DNA of 64,000 bases from an uncultured Slackia sp. (GTDB lineage: Bacteria > Actinomycetota > Coriobacteriia > Coriobacteriales > Eggerthellaceae), in NCBI GenBank assembly GCA_934661005.1, contig CAKUIK010000005.1, positions 15,532 through 79,531 of the forward strand. The letters run 5' to 3'. Under the pieces are notes generated by a model. The model was given only the letters and a program-made list of their open reading frames with translations. It was not told the DNA's origin and did not search any database. This document shows positions 42,619 to 52,475 of this stretch, in pieces (positions within the stretch are counted from its first letter, which is position 1; the number at the start of each line of letters is the position of its first letter). Both the position numbers and the translations under genes were made by a program.

Positions 42619-44322
42619 GTGCGCTTCGTGTCTCGCGACGAGCGCCGACAGGCGCTGAAAGATACTCTTGCCTCAAATCGCTTCGCGGTGCTTTTGGTCT
42701 TTTTCGGAATCGCCCTTCTGCTGCTTGTGGGTCGTCTTGTGCAGCTTCAGGTCATTCTTGCCGACGACTACAGCACGCAGGCGGCCAATTCGCGTACGGT
42801 GTCGGTAGAGCTTTCGCCTCGCCGTGGCACGATTTACGATCGCAACGGCAAAGTGCTCGCCTCCGATGTGCAGGCGACGACCATCTATTGCAATCCAAAA
42901 GAAATAACCGATGCGAAAAGCACCGCCGAGAAGCTCGCTGGCGTTCTTGGTGGCGAAGCGTCTCTTTACGAAGGCGCTCTTTCGACTGAAAACACCACGT
43001 TCGCTTACGTGAAGCGCAAGGTTGACCAAGATAAGGGCGAAGAGGTGAAAGACCTCGGGCTCGACGGCATTTACTTCCTCGATGACATGAAGCGCGTGTA
43101 CCCATACGGCAGCACCGCAGGCCAGATTCTTGGCCTGGTTGATGTCGACGGCAATGGACAAACGGGCCTCGAGCTGTACTACGACGATATTCTGAAGGGC
43201 GAGGCGGGCAAGCTTGTGCTGCAGCAGGGTGCCTACGGCATGCCTATTCCGGGTGGCACCGAAGTCGATGAACCGGCCAAAGATGGTCAGGACATCATTC
43301 TTTCCATCGACATCGACATGCAGCAGTATGTTGAGGAGCGCCTCAAGCAGGGCGTGAGCGATATTGGCGGCGAAGATGGCTCTGCCGTGCTCTACGATGC
43401 CGATACCGGCGACATTATCGCCATTGCCTCCACGCCGTATTTGGACCCTTCCGATCGCGGCAATATCGAAGAGGGCGCCACGTCGGTAAAAGCCATTACC
43501 ACGCAGTTTGAGCCTGGTTCGATTTTCAAGACCGCGTCGTTTTGTGCGATGCTCGAGGCGGGCGGCATTACCGCGCAAACCACGGTGGACTGCCCGGTGT
43601 ATATCGAGGCTGACGAATATAAGATTTCCGACGCCCACGAACGAGCCGCGACTACCATGACGGCGGCCGAGGTGCTCGCCCAATCGTCGAACGTCGGCAC
43701 GTCGCTTCTTGTGCAGCAGCATTTGGGCTTCAGCGGCCTGTACGACAAGATTCGCAAATACGGCCTCAACGATGCCACGGGCGTCGATTACCCTGGCGAG
43801 GCCGAGGGCTATTTGACCAATGTGAGCACGTGGTCGCTCATTCAGTCGTACAACGTGACGTTCGGCCAAGGCATTTCGCTCAGCCCGCTCATGATCACGC
43901 GCTTTTATGGCGCCATCGCAAATGGCACGGGCGTTGCGCATACGCCGCATTTCCTTATCGCGAAGCCCTCTTCGGGAGAAGAGGTCACGTGGGACAGCGA
44001 GCAGATCATCGAGAATACCGATGCGATTGCCCCGCTGACTGAAATGCTCGAGGGCGTTGTGGAAAACGGCACGGGCAAAATGGCGGCCGTTGAGGGCTAT
44101 ACAACGGCAGGCAAAACCGGCACGGCAGAATACGCCGACGATTCTGGCTCGTACGTGAAGAATATGTACAACCTCGACTTCGTGGGCTTCCTTCCGAATG
44201 CGACTTCGAACCTGGTGTGTTTTGTCGGTGTGAACCATGTGCCTTACGAGCGAAATACGTGCGAGGTGTTTAAAGATATAATGACCGAAGCAAGTAGCCG
44301 ATATAAAATCGCGCAGAAGTAA
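42619..44322 (+). CDS. ftsI: Penicillin-binding protein, class B transpeptidase (FtsI-type)
   Basis: A 567-residue septal peptidoglycan transpeptidase. An N-terminal membrane helix (about 22-44) is followed by the dimerisation region (RRGTIYDRNGKVLA) and the transpeptidase domain with SxxK (SIFK), SxN (SSN) and KTGTAEY. GTG at 42619 is used, one base after the ftsL stop with AAGG upstream; GTG at 42628 is an alternative. FtsW further on is the cognate glycosyltransferase. A short terminator-like hairpin overlaps the stop. Confidence 0.93.
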   Translation: MRFVSRDERRQALKDTLASNRFAVLLVFFGIALLLLVGRLVQLQVILADDYSTQAANSRTVSVELSPRRGTIYDRNGKVLASDVQATTIYCNPKEITDAKSTAEKLAGVLGGEASLYEGALSTENTTFAYVKRKVDQDKGEEVKDLGLDGIYFLDDMKRVYPYGSTAGQILGLVDVDGNGQTGLELYYDDILKGEAGKLVLQQGAYGMPIPGGTEVDEPAKDGQDIILSIDIDMQQYVEERLKQGVSDIGGEDGSAVLYDADTGDIIAIASTPYLDPSDRGNIEEGATSVKAITTQFEPGSIFKTASFCAMLEAGGITAQTTVDCPVYIEADEYKISDAHERAATTMTAAEVLAQSSNVGTSLLVQQHLGFSGLYDKIRKYGLNDATGVDYPGEAEGYLTNVSTWSLIQSYNVTFGQGISLSPLMITRFYGAIANGTGVAHTPHFLIAKPSSGEEVTWDSEQIIENTDAIAPLTEMLEGVVENGTGKMAAVEGYTTAGKTGTAEYADDSGSYVKNMYNLDFVGFLPNATSNLVCFVGVNHVPYERNTCEVFKDIMTEASSRYKIAQK

Positions 44323-44346
44323 ACGCCGCCTTCGTGCGGCGTTTTG
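44321..44346 (+). terminator. Intra-cluster terminator between ftsI and murF
   Basis: AAACGCCGC / GCGGCGTTT (44321-44329, 44336-44344) with loop CTTCGT and TTTT. The stem starts in the ftsI stop codon, so read-through to murF is probably partial. Confidence 0.75.
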
Positions 44347-44378
44347 CCTGATAGAGCGATTCCGTTGAGGTGGATTGA

Positions 44379-45848
44379 ATGGAACTCGAAATTGGACGTG
44401 TAATTGAGGCATGCGGCGCTCGCGTGCTGGTCGAGCCGGCGAGCCGCGAGGCTGTGGCCGTGGACCTTACGTGGGACTCCCGCGAGGTTCGCGCAGGCTT
44501 CGTATATGCGGCCATTGTTGGCGAACGCGTCGATGGCCATACGTTTGCAGCTTGCGCAATTGAGGCGGGTGCCGTGGCGGTGCTGTGCACGCGCGAGCTC
44601 GACGACGATGCGCTTGAAGCGGCCCGTGCCGCAGGAGCCTGCGTATTAATGGTCGCCGATGTAGCCATCGCCATTGCCGAGATTGCCGCCGCATGGCGTG
44701 CGAAGCTCGGCGCCATGGTCATTGGCGTTACCGGCTCGGTGGGCAAGACCACCACCAAGGGCCTTGTGCGTGACATCCTTTCCACGAAATACGAGACGTG
44801 GGCGACGAAAGGCAATTTCAACAACGAGCTCGGCGCTCCCTACACGGTGCTCACCGCGCCGGCGACGACCCAGATGCTCGTTGTCGAGATGGGCATGGAC
44901 CGCCCGGGGCAAATCGCGCATCTCGCTGCCATGGCGAAGCCGAGCTTGGGCGTGGTGTCCATCGTGGGAACGTCCCACTTGGAATATCTGAAGACCCGCG
45001 ACAACATTGCGCTTGCGAAGGCGGAGCTGCTCGACGCGCTGCCTGAAGGCGGTTGGGCGTTTTTGAATGCGGGCTGCGATAAGTCGGCGTTCATGGCGGA
45101 GCATTCGCGCCTTGCCGAGCGCGGCGTGAAGGCATGCGCATTTTCGGCACTTGGCGAGCCCGACGCCTCGCTGGGCGTATGGGCTGCCGATAGCGCCGTA
45201 TGGGCGGAAGGCATCGCGATTGACTCCGAAGGCCGCCCGGGCTTCACGCTGTGCGCCCGTGGCGAAATCGTGGGCGGCGAACGCTGCCGCGCGCAGGTCG
45301 CGCTTTCGCTGCGCGGTGCGCAAAACGTTTCGAATGCGTGCGGAGCCGCCGCGGTATGCATCGCCGCCGGCATGGATTTCTCTGAGGTCGCCGCGGCCTT
45401 GGGCCAGGCGCAGCCCGAAGCGGGCCGAGCCGAGCTCGTGCGCGCGAAGTGCGGCGCCGTGGTGTTCAATGACGCCTACAATGCCGCGCCCGAATCGATG
45501 TGCGCCGCTCTTGCCACGCTTGCATCGTATGAAACCGCAGGCCGTCGCATCGCGGTGCTCGGTGATATGGGCGAGCTTGGGCTGTCGAGCGTCGAGGGCC
45601 ACGCGAAAGCTGGACGCGCTGCCGCCGAGGCCGGCATCGACGTGCTCGTGTGCGTAGGCGATCTGTCACGCGGCATGGCTCGTGCCGCCGAAGAAGCAGG
45701 CATGCCAGCCGATCGCATCATGTGCGTGCGTGACGCCGACGAGGCGCTCGCCTCAGTTGCAAAAACTATTTCCGAAGGCGACACCGTGTTGGTTAAAGCC
45801 TCGCACTATATGGGCCTTGATCGAGTTGTTGAAGGGATCATCGAATAA
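44379..45848 (+). CDS. murF: UDP-MurNAc-tripeptide:D-Ala-D-Ala ligase MurF
   Basis: A 489-residue Mur ligase adding D-Ala-D-Ala. The N-terminal domain has TWDSREVRAGFVY, the ATP P-loop GVTGSVGKTTTK lies near 115-126, and the C-terminal domain has FNDAYNAAPESM and AVLGDMGELG, which distinguish MurF from MurE. murE, normally just upstream, is absent. The stop overlaps the mraY start by one base (TAATG). Confidence 0.93.
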   Translation: MELEIGRVIEACGARVLVEPASREAVAVDLTWDSREVRAGFVYAAIVGERVDGHTFAACAIEAGAVAVLCTRELDDDALEAARAAGACVLMVADVAIAIAEIAAAWRAKLGAMVIGVTGSVGKTTTKGLVRDILSTKYETWATKGNFNNELGAPYTVLTAPATTQMLVVEMGMDRPGQIAHLAAMAKPSLGVVSIVGTSHLEYLKTRDNIALAKAELLDALPEGGWAFLNAGCDKSAFMAEHSRLAERGVKACAFSALGEPDASLGVWAADSAVWAEGIAIDSEGRPGFTLCARGEIVGGERCRAQVALSLRGAQNVSNACGAAAVCIAAGMDFSEVAAALGQAQPEAGRAELVRAKCGAVVFNDAYNAAPESMCAALATLASYETAGRRIAVLGDMGELGLSSVEGHAKAGRAAAEAGIDVLVCVGDLSRGMARAAEEAGMPADRIMCVRDADEALASVAKTISEGDTVLVKASHYMGLDRVVEGIIE

Positions 45849-46915
45849 TGCTGAGCTCACTGTTTTCTGCCTACCCGTCGTTTCAGGTATTCCTCGGCTT
45901 CATCGTTGCCACGGCTCTGACCATGGCGCTTATGCCGGCCTGGATTCGCCTGCTCACCCGCACGCACATTGGGCAGCAGGTGCGCGCCGACGGACCGCAG
46001 AGCCATTTGGTGAAGCAGGGCACGCCTACCATGGGCGGCGTCATTATGCTCATCGCCATCGTGATTACCGTGCTTTTGGTGGTGCCTCCTTCGTGGGAAT
46101 TCGTCGCGGCTCTTCTCGCGACGCTGTGCACCGCGGCGCTTGGCCTGTTCGACGATGCCGAAAAGGTCATTCACGAGCGCTCTTTGGGCCTGACCCCTAA
46201 AGGCAAGCTCATCGGTCAGTTTGCCATCGCGACCTTGTTCACGCTTTATGTGGTGAATTGGCTCGGCATCGCGCCCACCGTGCAAATCCCGTTTTTGCAG
46301 CCGTGGGACTTCGGCGTGCTCACCACGTCTATCCCGTGTCCTTTCTGCCCCGATGGCTTCCTTGACATTCCGTGGCTGTACCTCGTGTTTTGCTACCTGC
46401 TTATCATCGGTATGTCCAATGCGGTGAATTTGACCGACGGCCTCGACGGCTTGGCTGCCGGAACCGTCATGGTCGTTATGATTGTCATGGCCGCCATCGC
46501 GTATCGCGAGAACATGCTGCCCATGGCCGTGTTCGCCGCCACCATGGCGGGCGCCTGCGTTGGCTTTTTGTGGTTCAACGCGTATCCGGCCGATATTTTC
46601 ATGGGCGACACGGGTTCGCTCGCGCTGGGTTCGGCGCTTGCCTGCATCGCCATCATCACCAAGACCGAGGTGTTCTCGCTCATTATCGGCGGCCTGTTCG
46701 TCGCCGAGGCCTGCTCGGTCATTCTGCAGGTCGTGTACTACAAGCGCACGAAGAAGCGCTTGTTCCTCATGGCGCCTTTGCACCACCACTTCGAGAAGAA
46801 GGGCTGGAGCGAGACGAAGGTCGTCATTCGATTCTGGATTGTTTCGGGCGCGCTTGCCGGCTTCGGCTTCGTGCTGTTCTTCATTCAGCCCATCGTTATG
46901 GGCGTAGTTGCTTAA
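45848..46915 (+). CDS. mraY: Phospho-MurNAc-pentapeptide transferase MraY
   Basis: A 355-residue, ten-helix membrane enzyme making lipid I from UDP-MurNAc-pentapeptide and undecaprenyl phosphate. Signatures are KQGTPTMGG, the active-site LFDDAEK, NAVNLTDGLDGLAAG, FMGDTGSLALG and APLHHHFEKKGW. Translation is coupled to murF. Confidence 0.97.
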   Translation: MLSSLFSAYPSFQVFLGFIVATALTMALMPAWIRLLTRTHIGQQVRADGPQSHLVKQGTPTMGGVIMLIAIVITVLLVVPPSWEFVAALLATLCTAALGLFDDAEKVIHERSLGLTPKGKLIGQFAIATLFTLYVVNWLGIAPTVQIPFLQPWDFGVLTTSIPCPFCPDGFLDIPWLYLVFCYLLIIGMSNAVNLTDGLDGLAAGTVMVVMIVMAAIAYRENMLPMAVFAATMAGACVGFLWFNAYPADIFMGDTGSLALGSALACIAIITKTEVFSLIIGGLFVAEACSVILQVVYYKRTKKRLFLMAPLHHHFEKKGWSETKVVIRFWIVSGALAGFGFVLFFIQPIVMGVVA

Positions 46916-46939
46916 ACGCTAACTGAAAGGGATCGTGTC

Positions 46940-48400
46940 ATGGGCACTTCTATCATCGAAGGAACCAAGGCCGCGCCAGCGTGCTGGGGCGACGTGCTTA
47001 TTCTGGGCCTGGGCAAAAGCGGCAAGGCGGCCGCGACGTATTGCCTGAATTTGCTCGGCGGCCGCGTGAAGAGCGTGACCATCGCTGCGGGCGAGAAAAA
47101 CGACGCCGCGCTCGAATTCGCCGCGCACTGCGAGGCACTTGGCGCGCACGTGGTGTTCGACATGTACACGTTCAAAGACGTCTATGACGTATGCATTGTG
47201 AGCCCGGGCATTTCCCAGTTCTCCCGTTTCTACGAAAACGCGAAGGCGGCATCGACTGAAGTGATTTCCGAAGTGGAATTCGCCTGGCGCGAAAGCCCCG
47301 CTGAAAGCCGTTGGGTTGCCGTGACGGGAACCAACGGCAAAACCACCACCACGTCCCTTATCACGCACATCCTGAAGTGCGCGGGCGAGCGCGTTGCCGC
47401 CGTGGGCAACATTGGCAATACGTGCATCGAGGCCGTGGGTAATAATGAGGCCGACGTGTATGTCTGCGAGGCGAGCTCGTTCCAGCTGGCGAGCTGCCAT
47501 GCGTTTGCGCCCGAGGTCGCCGTGCTGCTCAACATCACGCCCGACCACCTGTATTGGCACATGACATTCGAGGCGTACGCAGAGGCGAAAAAGCAGGTCT
47601 ACGCGAACCTGGGCAAGAATCGGGGCACGCTCGTCATCGACGCGGTGTGCGACGTGACGCGTGATTGCGTGAAAGAATTCAAAAACGACCCCAAGCGCGC
47701 ATTCGGCTATATTCCCGTGGGTTGCGCCGCCGGCATCGACCATTCCATGAAAGACGCTTGCGGCTCTGAGAATGCGGCGTTTCTCGATGGTGATATGCTG
47801 CGCGTCGATTTCAATGGCGAGGAAGTTGAGCTCGTGCGTGAGGGCGAGCTTCTTATCAAGGGCGAGCACAACGTGTCCAATGCGCTTGCGTCGGCTTCGG
47901 CCGCGCTCGCATGCGGCGTCGATGCCGCGAAGGTGCGCGAAGGCCTTATGACGTTCATGCCCCTTGAGCACCGCCTGGAGCCTTGCGGCGAAATCGATGG
48001 CGTGAAATTCGTGAACGACTCCAAGGCAACCAACGTCGACGCCACGTTGAAGGCGCTTTCGGCGTTTGCTCCCCAGACCGCGATTTTCTTGCTTGGCGGC
48101 AACGACAAGGGTACCGACCTCGATGAGCTCGTCGAGGCGTGCGATGCGGAATGCAAGGCCGTGGTGTGCTTCGGCGCGGCGGGCGAGCGCTTCTTCAACG
48201 CATTCGCGAATGCGGGCGTGGAGCATGTTCGCGTGGAGCATATGGAAGACGCGCTCGATATGGCGATTTCTATGGCTCAGTCCGGCGATGAAGTCGTGCT
48301 GTCTCCGGCTTGCTCCTCATTTGACGAGTTCGATTCGTTCGAGCATCGCGGCAAGGTCTTCAAGCAGCTCGTGGCGTTTCGCGCAAGCAATGCCCGCTAG
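46940..48400 (+). CDS. murD: UDP-MurNAc-L-Ala:D-Glu ligase MurD
   Basis: A 486-residue Mur ligase. The N-terminal Rossmann domain starts VLILGLGKSGKAAA, the ATP loop VTGTNGKTTTTSL lies near 127-139, then ASSFQL and NITPDHLYWH; the C-terminal domain has FVNDSKATN and LGGNDKGTD. ATG at 46940 follows AAAGGGA. Confidence 0.96.
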   Translation: MGTSIIEGTKAAPACWGDVLILGLGKSGKAAATYCLNLLGGRVKSVTIAAGEKNDAALEFAAHCEALGAHVVFDMYTFKDVYDVCIVSPGISQFSRFYENAKAASTEVISEVEFAWRESPAESRWVAVTGTNGKTTTTSLITHILKCAGERVAAVGNIGNTCIEAVGNNEADVYVCEASSFQLASCHAFAPEVAVLLNITPDHLYWHMTFEAYAEAKKQVYANLGKNRGTLVIDAVCDVTRDCVKEFKNDPKRAFGYIPVGCAAGIDHSMKDACGSENAAFLDGDMLRVDFNGEEVELVREGELLIKGEHNVSNALASASAALACGVDAAKVREGLMTFMPLEHRLEPCGEIDGVKFVNDSKATNVDATLKALSAFAPQTAIFLLGGNDKGTDLDELVEACDAECKAVVCFGAAGERFFNAFANAGVEHVRVEHMEDALDMAISMAQSGDEVVLSPACSSFDEFDSFEHRGKVFKQLVAFRASNAR

Positions 48401-48410
48401 GTTGTAGCTG

Positions 48411-49907
48411 GTGGCTCGAGCGATGCGCGCCGGCTCATCTGCCGGTTTTCCTGAATTGAATAGAAGAAGCGGGGCGCGAGGCTCCGTGCCCGCCGACATC
48501 ATGATGCCGCGCCTGGGCCTTTTGGTTGCCGTGCTTCTTCTTGTGCTTATCGGCATCGTCATGGTGTTTTCGGCCTCGACGGTCGAGGCGGTCCATAATG
48601 GCGATTCGCCCATATCCTACGTCGTGAAGCAGGCGATTTTCGCTGCGGTGGGCACGGCCTTCGCCGTGTTCGTGTACACGCGAGACTATCGCTCCCTGCT
48701 GGGCGGCGTGTGGTTTTGGCTGTTTTGGGGCGTGTGCGCGGCATTGCTGCTTGCGGTTCCGGTGATTGGCACGAATATCCTCGGCGCTACGCGGTGGATT
48801 TACATCGGCGGCTTCAGCTTGCAGCCCACCGAGTTCGCCAAGATCATGCTCGTGGTGGCTGCCGCGAAAGTGCTTCTCGAATATCGCGACGAGGTTCGAG
48901 ACATGAAGCAGGCGATTATCGCCGCGGTCGTGCTGGTTTTGCTTCCGCTTGCCTTTCTGTATAAAACGCAGTCGGACATGGGTTCTGCCGTCGTTATTCT
49001 TGTGGGCGTGTTCGTGGTCATGTGGCTCGGAGGGCTGCCTGGACGCTTCGTTGCCGTGTGCGGCATCGTCGTTGTGGCCGTGGGCGTATTCGGCATCGTC
49101 GGCTATCGCGCCGACCGCGTTTCGGTATGGCTCGACCCATGGAGCGACCAGTACAACACGGGCTATCAGATGATTCGCTCGTTCTTCGCGTTTTCCGAAG
49201 GCGGCATTTTGGGCGTTGGCTTGGGCAATTCTCGCGAGAAGTTCCTTTATTTGCCCGAAGCGGAAACCGACTTCATCTTCTCGATCATCGGCGAGGAGCT
49301 CGGCCTTTTGGGCGCGCTGTTCGTAATCGCGCTGTTCGTGGCGGTGCTTGTGAGCGGCCTGCTCATCGCCAAGCGCGCGAGCGACGATTTCGGCACCATG
49401 CTCGCGGGCGGCCTTACCTGCATGCTTGTGGGCCAGGCGTTTTTGAACATGGCGTGCGCCACGGGTTTGTTCCCTACGACGGGCAAGCCGTTGCCGTTCA
49501 TCTCTTCGGGCGGCTCATCGGTCGTGGCGTCGCTTCTGATGGTTGGCATCATTATGTCGGTTTCGCGCGTGGCGGGTGAAGAGGCTCTTGCGCCGCATCG
49601 GGCGAGCGCCGAGAGGCGTCGCGCGAATTTGAACTACATTCGCGTGGAGGACGAGCCGCCGGCGCGCTCGAAACGCGCTTCGGTTGGCGCCGAGCCCGCC
49701 GTTGAGGCGCCCGCTCGTTCGAGGCGCTCTCATGGCGACCCGTTCGGCGGCCTTATGGCTCCGCGCGAGAGCGCATCGCGGGGCACGTCGCGCGGCTCGT
49801 CTCGCCCCGAGGGCAGCGCTTCTTTGGGCGCGCGATCATCGCGACGCCATAACTCTGGAATAGAACGCGGCGCGAATCGTCGCGGCGGCGGAAGGAATTC
49901 ACGATGA
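48411..49907 (+). CDS. ftsW: Septal peptidoglycan polymerase FtsW (SEDS family)
   Basis: A 498-residue membrane glycosyltransferase of the SEDS family with about ten helices. Motifs include GIVMVFSASTV, TRWIYIGGFSLQPTEFAK, SDMGSA and LPFISSGGSS. A basic Arg/Ser-rich cytoplasmic tail of about 110 residues follows the last helix. GTG at 48411 is taken as start, with ATG at 48423 possible. The stop overlaps murG as ATGA. Confidence 0.93.
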   Translation: MARAMRAGSSAGFPELNRRSGARGSVPADIMMPRLGLLVAVLLLVLIGIVMVFSASTVEAVHNGDSPISYVVKQAIFAAVGTAFAVFVYTRDYRSLLGGVWFWLFWGVCAALLLAVPVIGTNILGATRWIYIGGFSLQPTEFAKIMLVVAAAKVLLEYRDEVRDMKQAIIAAVVLVLLPLAFLYKTQSDMGSAVVILVGVFVVMWLGGLPGRFVAVCGIVVVAVGVFGIVGYRADRVSVWLDPWSDQYNTGYQMIRSFFAFSEGGILGVGLGNSREKFLYLPEAETDFIFSIIGEELGLLGALFVIALFVAVLVSGLLIAKRASDDFGTMLAGGLTCMLVGQAFLNMACATGLFPTTGKPLPFISSGGSSVVASLLMVGIIMSVSRVAGEEALAPHRASAERRRANLNYIRVEDEPPARSKRASVGAEPAVEAPARSRRSHGDPFGGLMAPRESASRGTSRGSSRPEGSASLGARSSRRHNSGIERGANRRGGGRNSR

Positions 49908-51013
49908 AATTCGTTCTTACGGGCGGCGGCACGGCGGGGCATATCAATCCCGCGCTTGCGCTGGCAGAGATTCTGCAGGAATGCGGGCATGAGGTGTTTT
50001 TCGCCGGCACCCCGCAGGGCGTTGAGGCGCGCCTGGTCGGCCAGACCGATATTCCCTTCGTCGCTTTCGAAGCGTCGGGATTCGATCGCGAACGCCCGCA
50101 TACGCTCGTGACCTCTTCGCTGAAGATTCTGCTCTCGGCCCGCAAGGCGAAGGCGTGGATGTGCGACGTTCGCCCCGATGCCGTTGTGGGCTTCGGCGGA
50201 TACGTATCTATCCCCGTAGGCATGGCGGCCGAGCAGCTCCATGTGCCGGTGGTCGTGCACGAGCAGAATTCCGTTATGGGCATGGCGAATAAATTCCTTG
50301 GCAAGAAGGCCGCAGCCGTAGCCCTTACCTACGAAGTCGCTGGCAAAGACATCGCAGACGCCTCGAAGCTCATCGTGACCGGCAATCCGGTTCGCTCTTC
50401 GGTGCTTTCCGCCACGCGTGAGCAGGGAAGGGAGATGCTCGGCATTCCCCAAGATTCCACGATGCTGCTCGTTTTTGGCGGCAGCCTTGGTGCGCGCCAT
50501 ATCAACGCTGCCATTTCGTCGCTCAAGAAGCGCCTGCTTGCGATTGACGATGTGTATGTCGTGCACATCACCGGTCCCAAGGAGTACGAGGCGACGCTTG
50601 CCGAGCTCGATTTGTCCGACGAAGAGGCCCGTCGCTGGACCGTGATGCCGTACCAAGATCGCATGGCCGAAACGTTGCGCGCGGCAGACTGCACGATTTC
50701 GCGAGCCGGCGCCACGTCGCTTGCCGAGATTTCTGCGTTGGGGTTGCCCGCATTGCTCGTGCCGTTTCCTTATGCGGCCGAAGACCACCAAACCACCAAT
50801 GCGCGCGCGTATGTTGAGCGCGGCGCGGCCGAGATGATGGCCGACTCCGAGCTCGATAGCGAGGAATTCGCGAACAAGATGCTCGCTTTGGTGACCGATG
50901 CGACGCTGCGCGAACGCATGCGCGCTGCCGCTGCGACGTTCGAGACGGAAAACGCCGCTGCTAAATTGGCTGATGTTGTGGTTGATGCGGCGATGCGCGG
51001 CGCGCTGCGATAG
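49904..51013 (+). CDS. murG: N-acetylglucosaminyltransferase MurG
   Basis: A 369-residue peripheral membrane enzyme converting lipid I to lipid II. GGGTAGHINPALALAE, VGFGGYVSIP, HEQNSVMG, the UDP-GlcNAc region ISRAGATSLAEI and AAEDHQTTNA are present. The start overlaps ftsW by four bases. Confidence 0.97.
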   Translation: MKFVLTGGGTAGHINPALALAEILQECGHEVFFAGTPQGVEARLVGQTDIPFVAFEASGFDRERPHTLVTSSLKILLSARKAKAWMCDVRPDAVVGFGGYVSIPVGMAAEQLHVPVVVHEQNSVMGMANKFLGKKAAAVALTYEVAGKDIADASKLIVTGNPVRSSVLSATREQGREMLGIPQDSTMLLVFGGSLGARHINAAISSLKKRLLAIDDVYVVHITGPKEYEATLAELDLSDEEARRWTVMPYQDRMAETLRAADCTISRAGATSLAEISALGLPALLVPFPYAAEDHQTTNARAYVERGAAEMMADSELDSEEFANKMLALVTDATLRERMRAAAATFETENAAAKLADVVVDAAMRGALR

Positions 51014-51076
51014 AATCAACGATTGCTGAAATACGGGGCGCCTATGCGCCCGTTCGGTTCGAGGAGGCATAAACAA

Positions 51077-52468
51077 ATGACGGATAATTGCAAACGCGTG
51101 CATTTTATCGGCGTTGGCGGCGTGGGCATGAGCGGCATCGCTCGCGTTGCGGCCGATGCGGGTATGCGCGTGAGCGGCTCCGACATGAAGTCGTCGCGCT
51201 ATACCGATGACCTGGTTGCCGCCGGCATTCCCATTTTTATCGGACACGACGCCAAACACGTGACCGACGACATCGACGCCGTGGTAATCTCGACCGCCAT
51301 CCCCGAAACCAATCCCGAGCTTGCTCGTGCGCGCGAGCTCGGCATCACCGTGTGGCATCGCGCGCATATGCTCGCAGAGCTTGGCCGCGGCAAGAAGACG
51401 CTCGCCGCGTGCGGCACCCACGGCAAAACCACCACGTCTTCGATGCTCGCCACGGCGACTGACGCGCTGGGCCTTGAGCCCACGTTTGTCGTGGGCGGCA
51501 TTGTGGATGCCTACCACACCAATGCCGTTTCGGGCAAAGGGGGGTATTACGTCGTGGAGGCCGATGAAAGCGACGGTTCTTTCTTGAACCTGTCTCCTTA
51601 TGTCGCGCTCGTCACCAACGTCGAAGCCGATCATTTGGACCACTACACGGGTGGAATCGAAGAGATTCGCGCGACGTTTTTGCAGTTCATGCGGTCGGTG
51701 CCCGAAGAAGGTGCCGTTGTTGTGTGCGGCGAAGACCCCAAGCTCGCCGATCTTGCCAAGAAAAGCGGCCGTCGCGTCGTGACCTATGGCTTCGATGAGA
51801 ATTGCGACACGCGCATCACGAACTATCGCACGCATGGCGTGGGCTCCCTGTTCACGCTGACGTTTGCCGATGGCGCTACGGTCGATGTGGAGTTGAAGTG
51901 CAACCCCGGCGTGCACAACGCGCTCAACGCCGCCGGCGTGATTTCCGTTGTGTGGGCGCTCGGCGAAGATGCCGCCGCCGCTGCTGAATCGTTGGCGAAC
52001 TTCAAGGGCGTTCGTCGCCGCTTCGACCTTGTGGGCGAGGCGTGCGGCGTGACGGTCGTTGACGACTACGCCCATCATCCCACCGAAATCAAGGCAACCT
52101 TGGCCGCCGCCGCCGCGCTCGATTTCAAGCGCGTGGTCGTGCTGTTCCAGCCCCATCGTTATTCCCGCACCGAATCGCTCGCTGCCGAATTCGGCGAAGC
52201 GTTCAACGACGCCGATGAGCTTGTGCTTATGGACGTGTACGCGGCGGGGGAGGCTCCTATCGAAGGCGTCAACGGCGGTCTCATCGCTCAAGCCGTGAAG
52301 CAAGGTGGCCATGTCGCCGATGTGACATACGAGCCCAGCAAAGAGGCCACGCCTTCGCTCGTCGCATCGAAGCTGAAGGAAGGCGATTTGCTTATCACGA
52401 TGGGCGCGGGCGATGTGACCACGTTTGGCAAGAAGATTCTCGCCGAGCTTTCTCGCGTAGAGGCGTAG
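51077..52468 (+). CDS. murC: UDP-MurNAc:L-alanine ligase MurC
   Basis: A 463-residue Mur ligase. Motifs are HFIGVGGVGMSGIA, the ATP loop ACGTHGKTTTSS (about 111-122), EADESDGSF, and the C-terminal VVDDYAHHPTEIKAT and FQPHRYSR. ATG at 51077 follows GAGGAGG nine bases upstream. Confidence 0.97.
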   Translation: MTDNCKRVHFIGVGGVGMSGIARVAADAGMRVSGSDMKSSRYTDDLVAAGIPIFIGHDAKHVTDDIDAVVISTAIPETNPELARARELGITVWHRAHMLAELGRGKKTLAACGTHGKTTTSSMLATATDALGLEPTFVVGGIVDAYHTNAVSGKGGYYVVEADESDGSFLNLSPYVALVTNVEADHLDHYTGGIEEIRATFLQFMRSVPEEGAVVVCGEDPKLADLAKKSGRRVVTYGFDENCDTRITNYRTHGVGSLFTLTFADGATVDVELKCNPGVHNALNAAGVISVVWALGEDAAAAAESLANFKGVRRRFDLVGEACGVTVVDDYAHHPTEIKATLAAAAALDFKRVVVLFQPHRYSRTESLAAEFGEAFNDADELVLMDVYAAGEAPIEGVNGGLIAQAVKQGGHVADVTYEPSKEATPSLVASKLKEGDLLITMGAGDVTTFGKKILAELSRVEA

Positions 52469-52475
52469 CATCGCC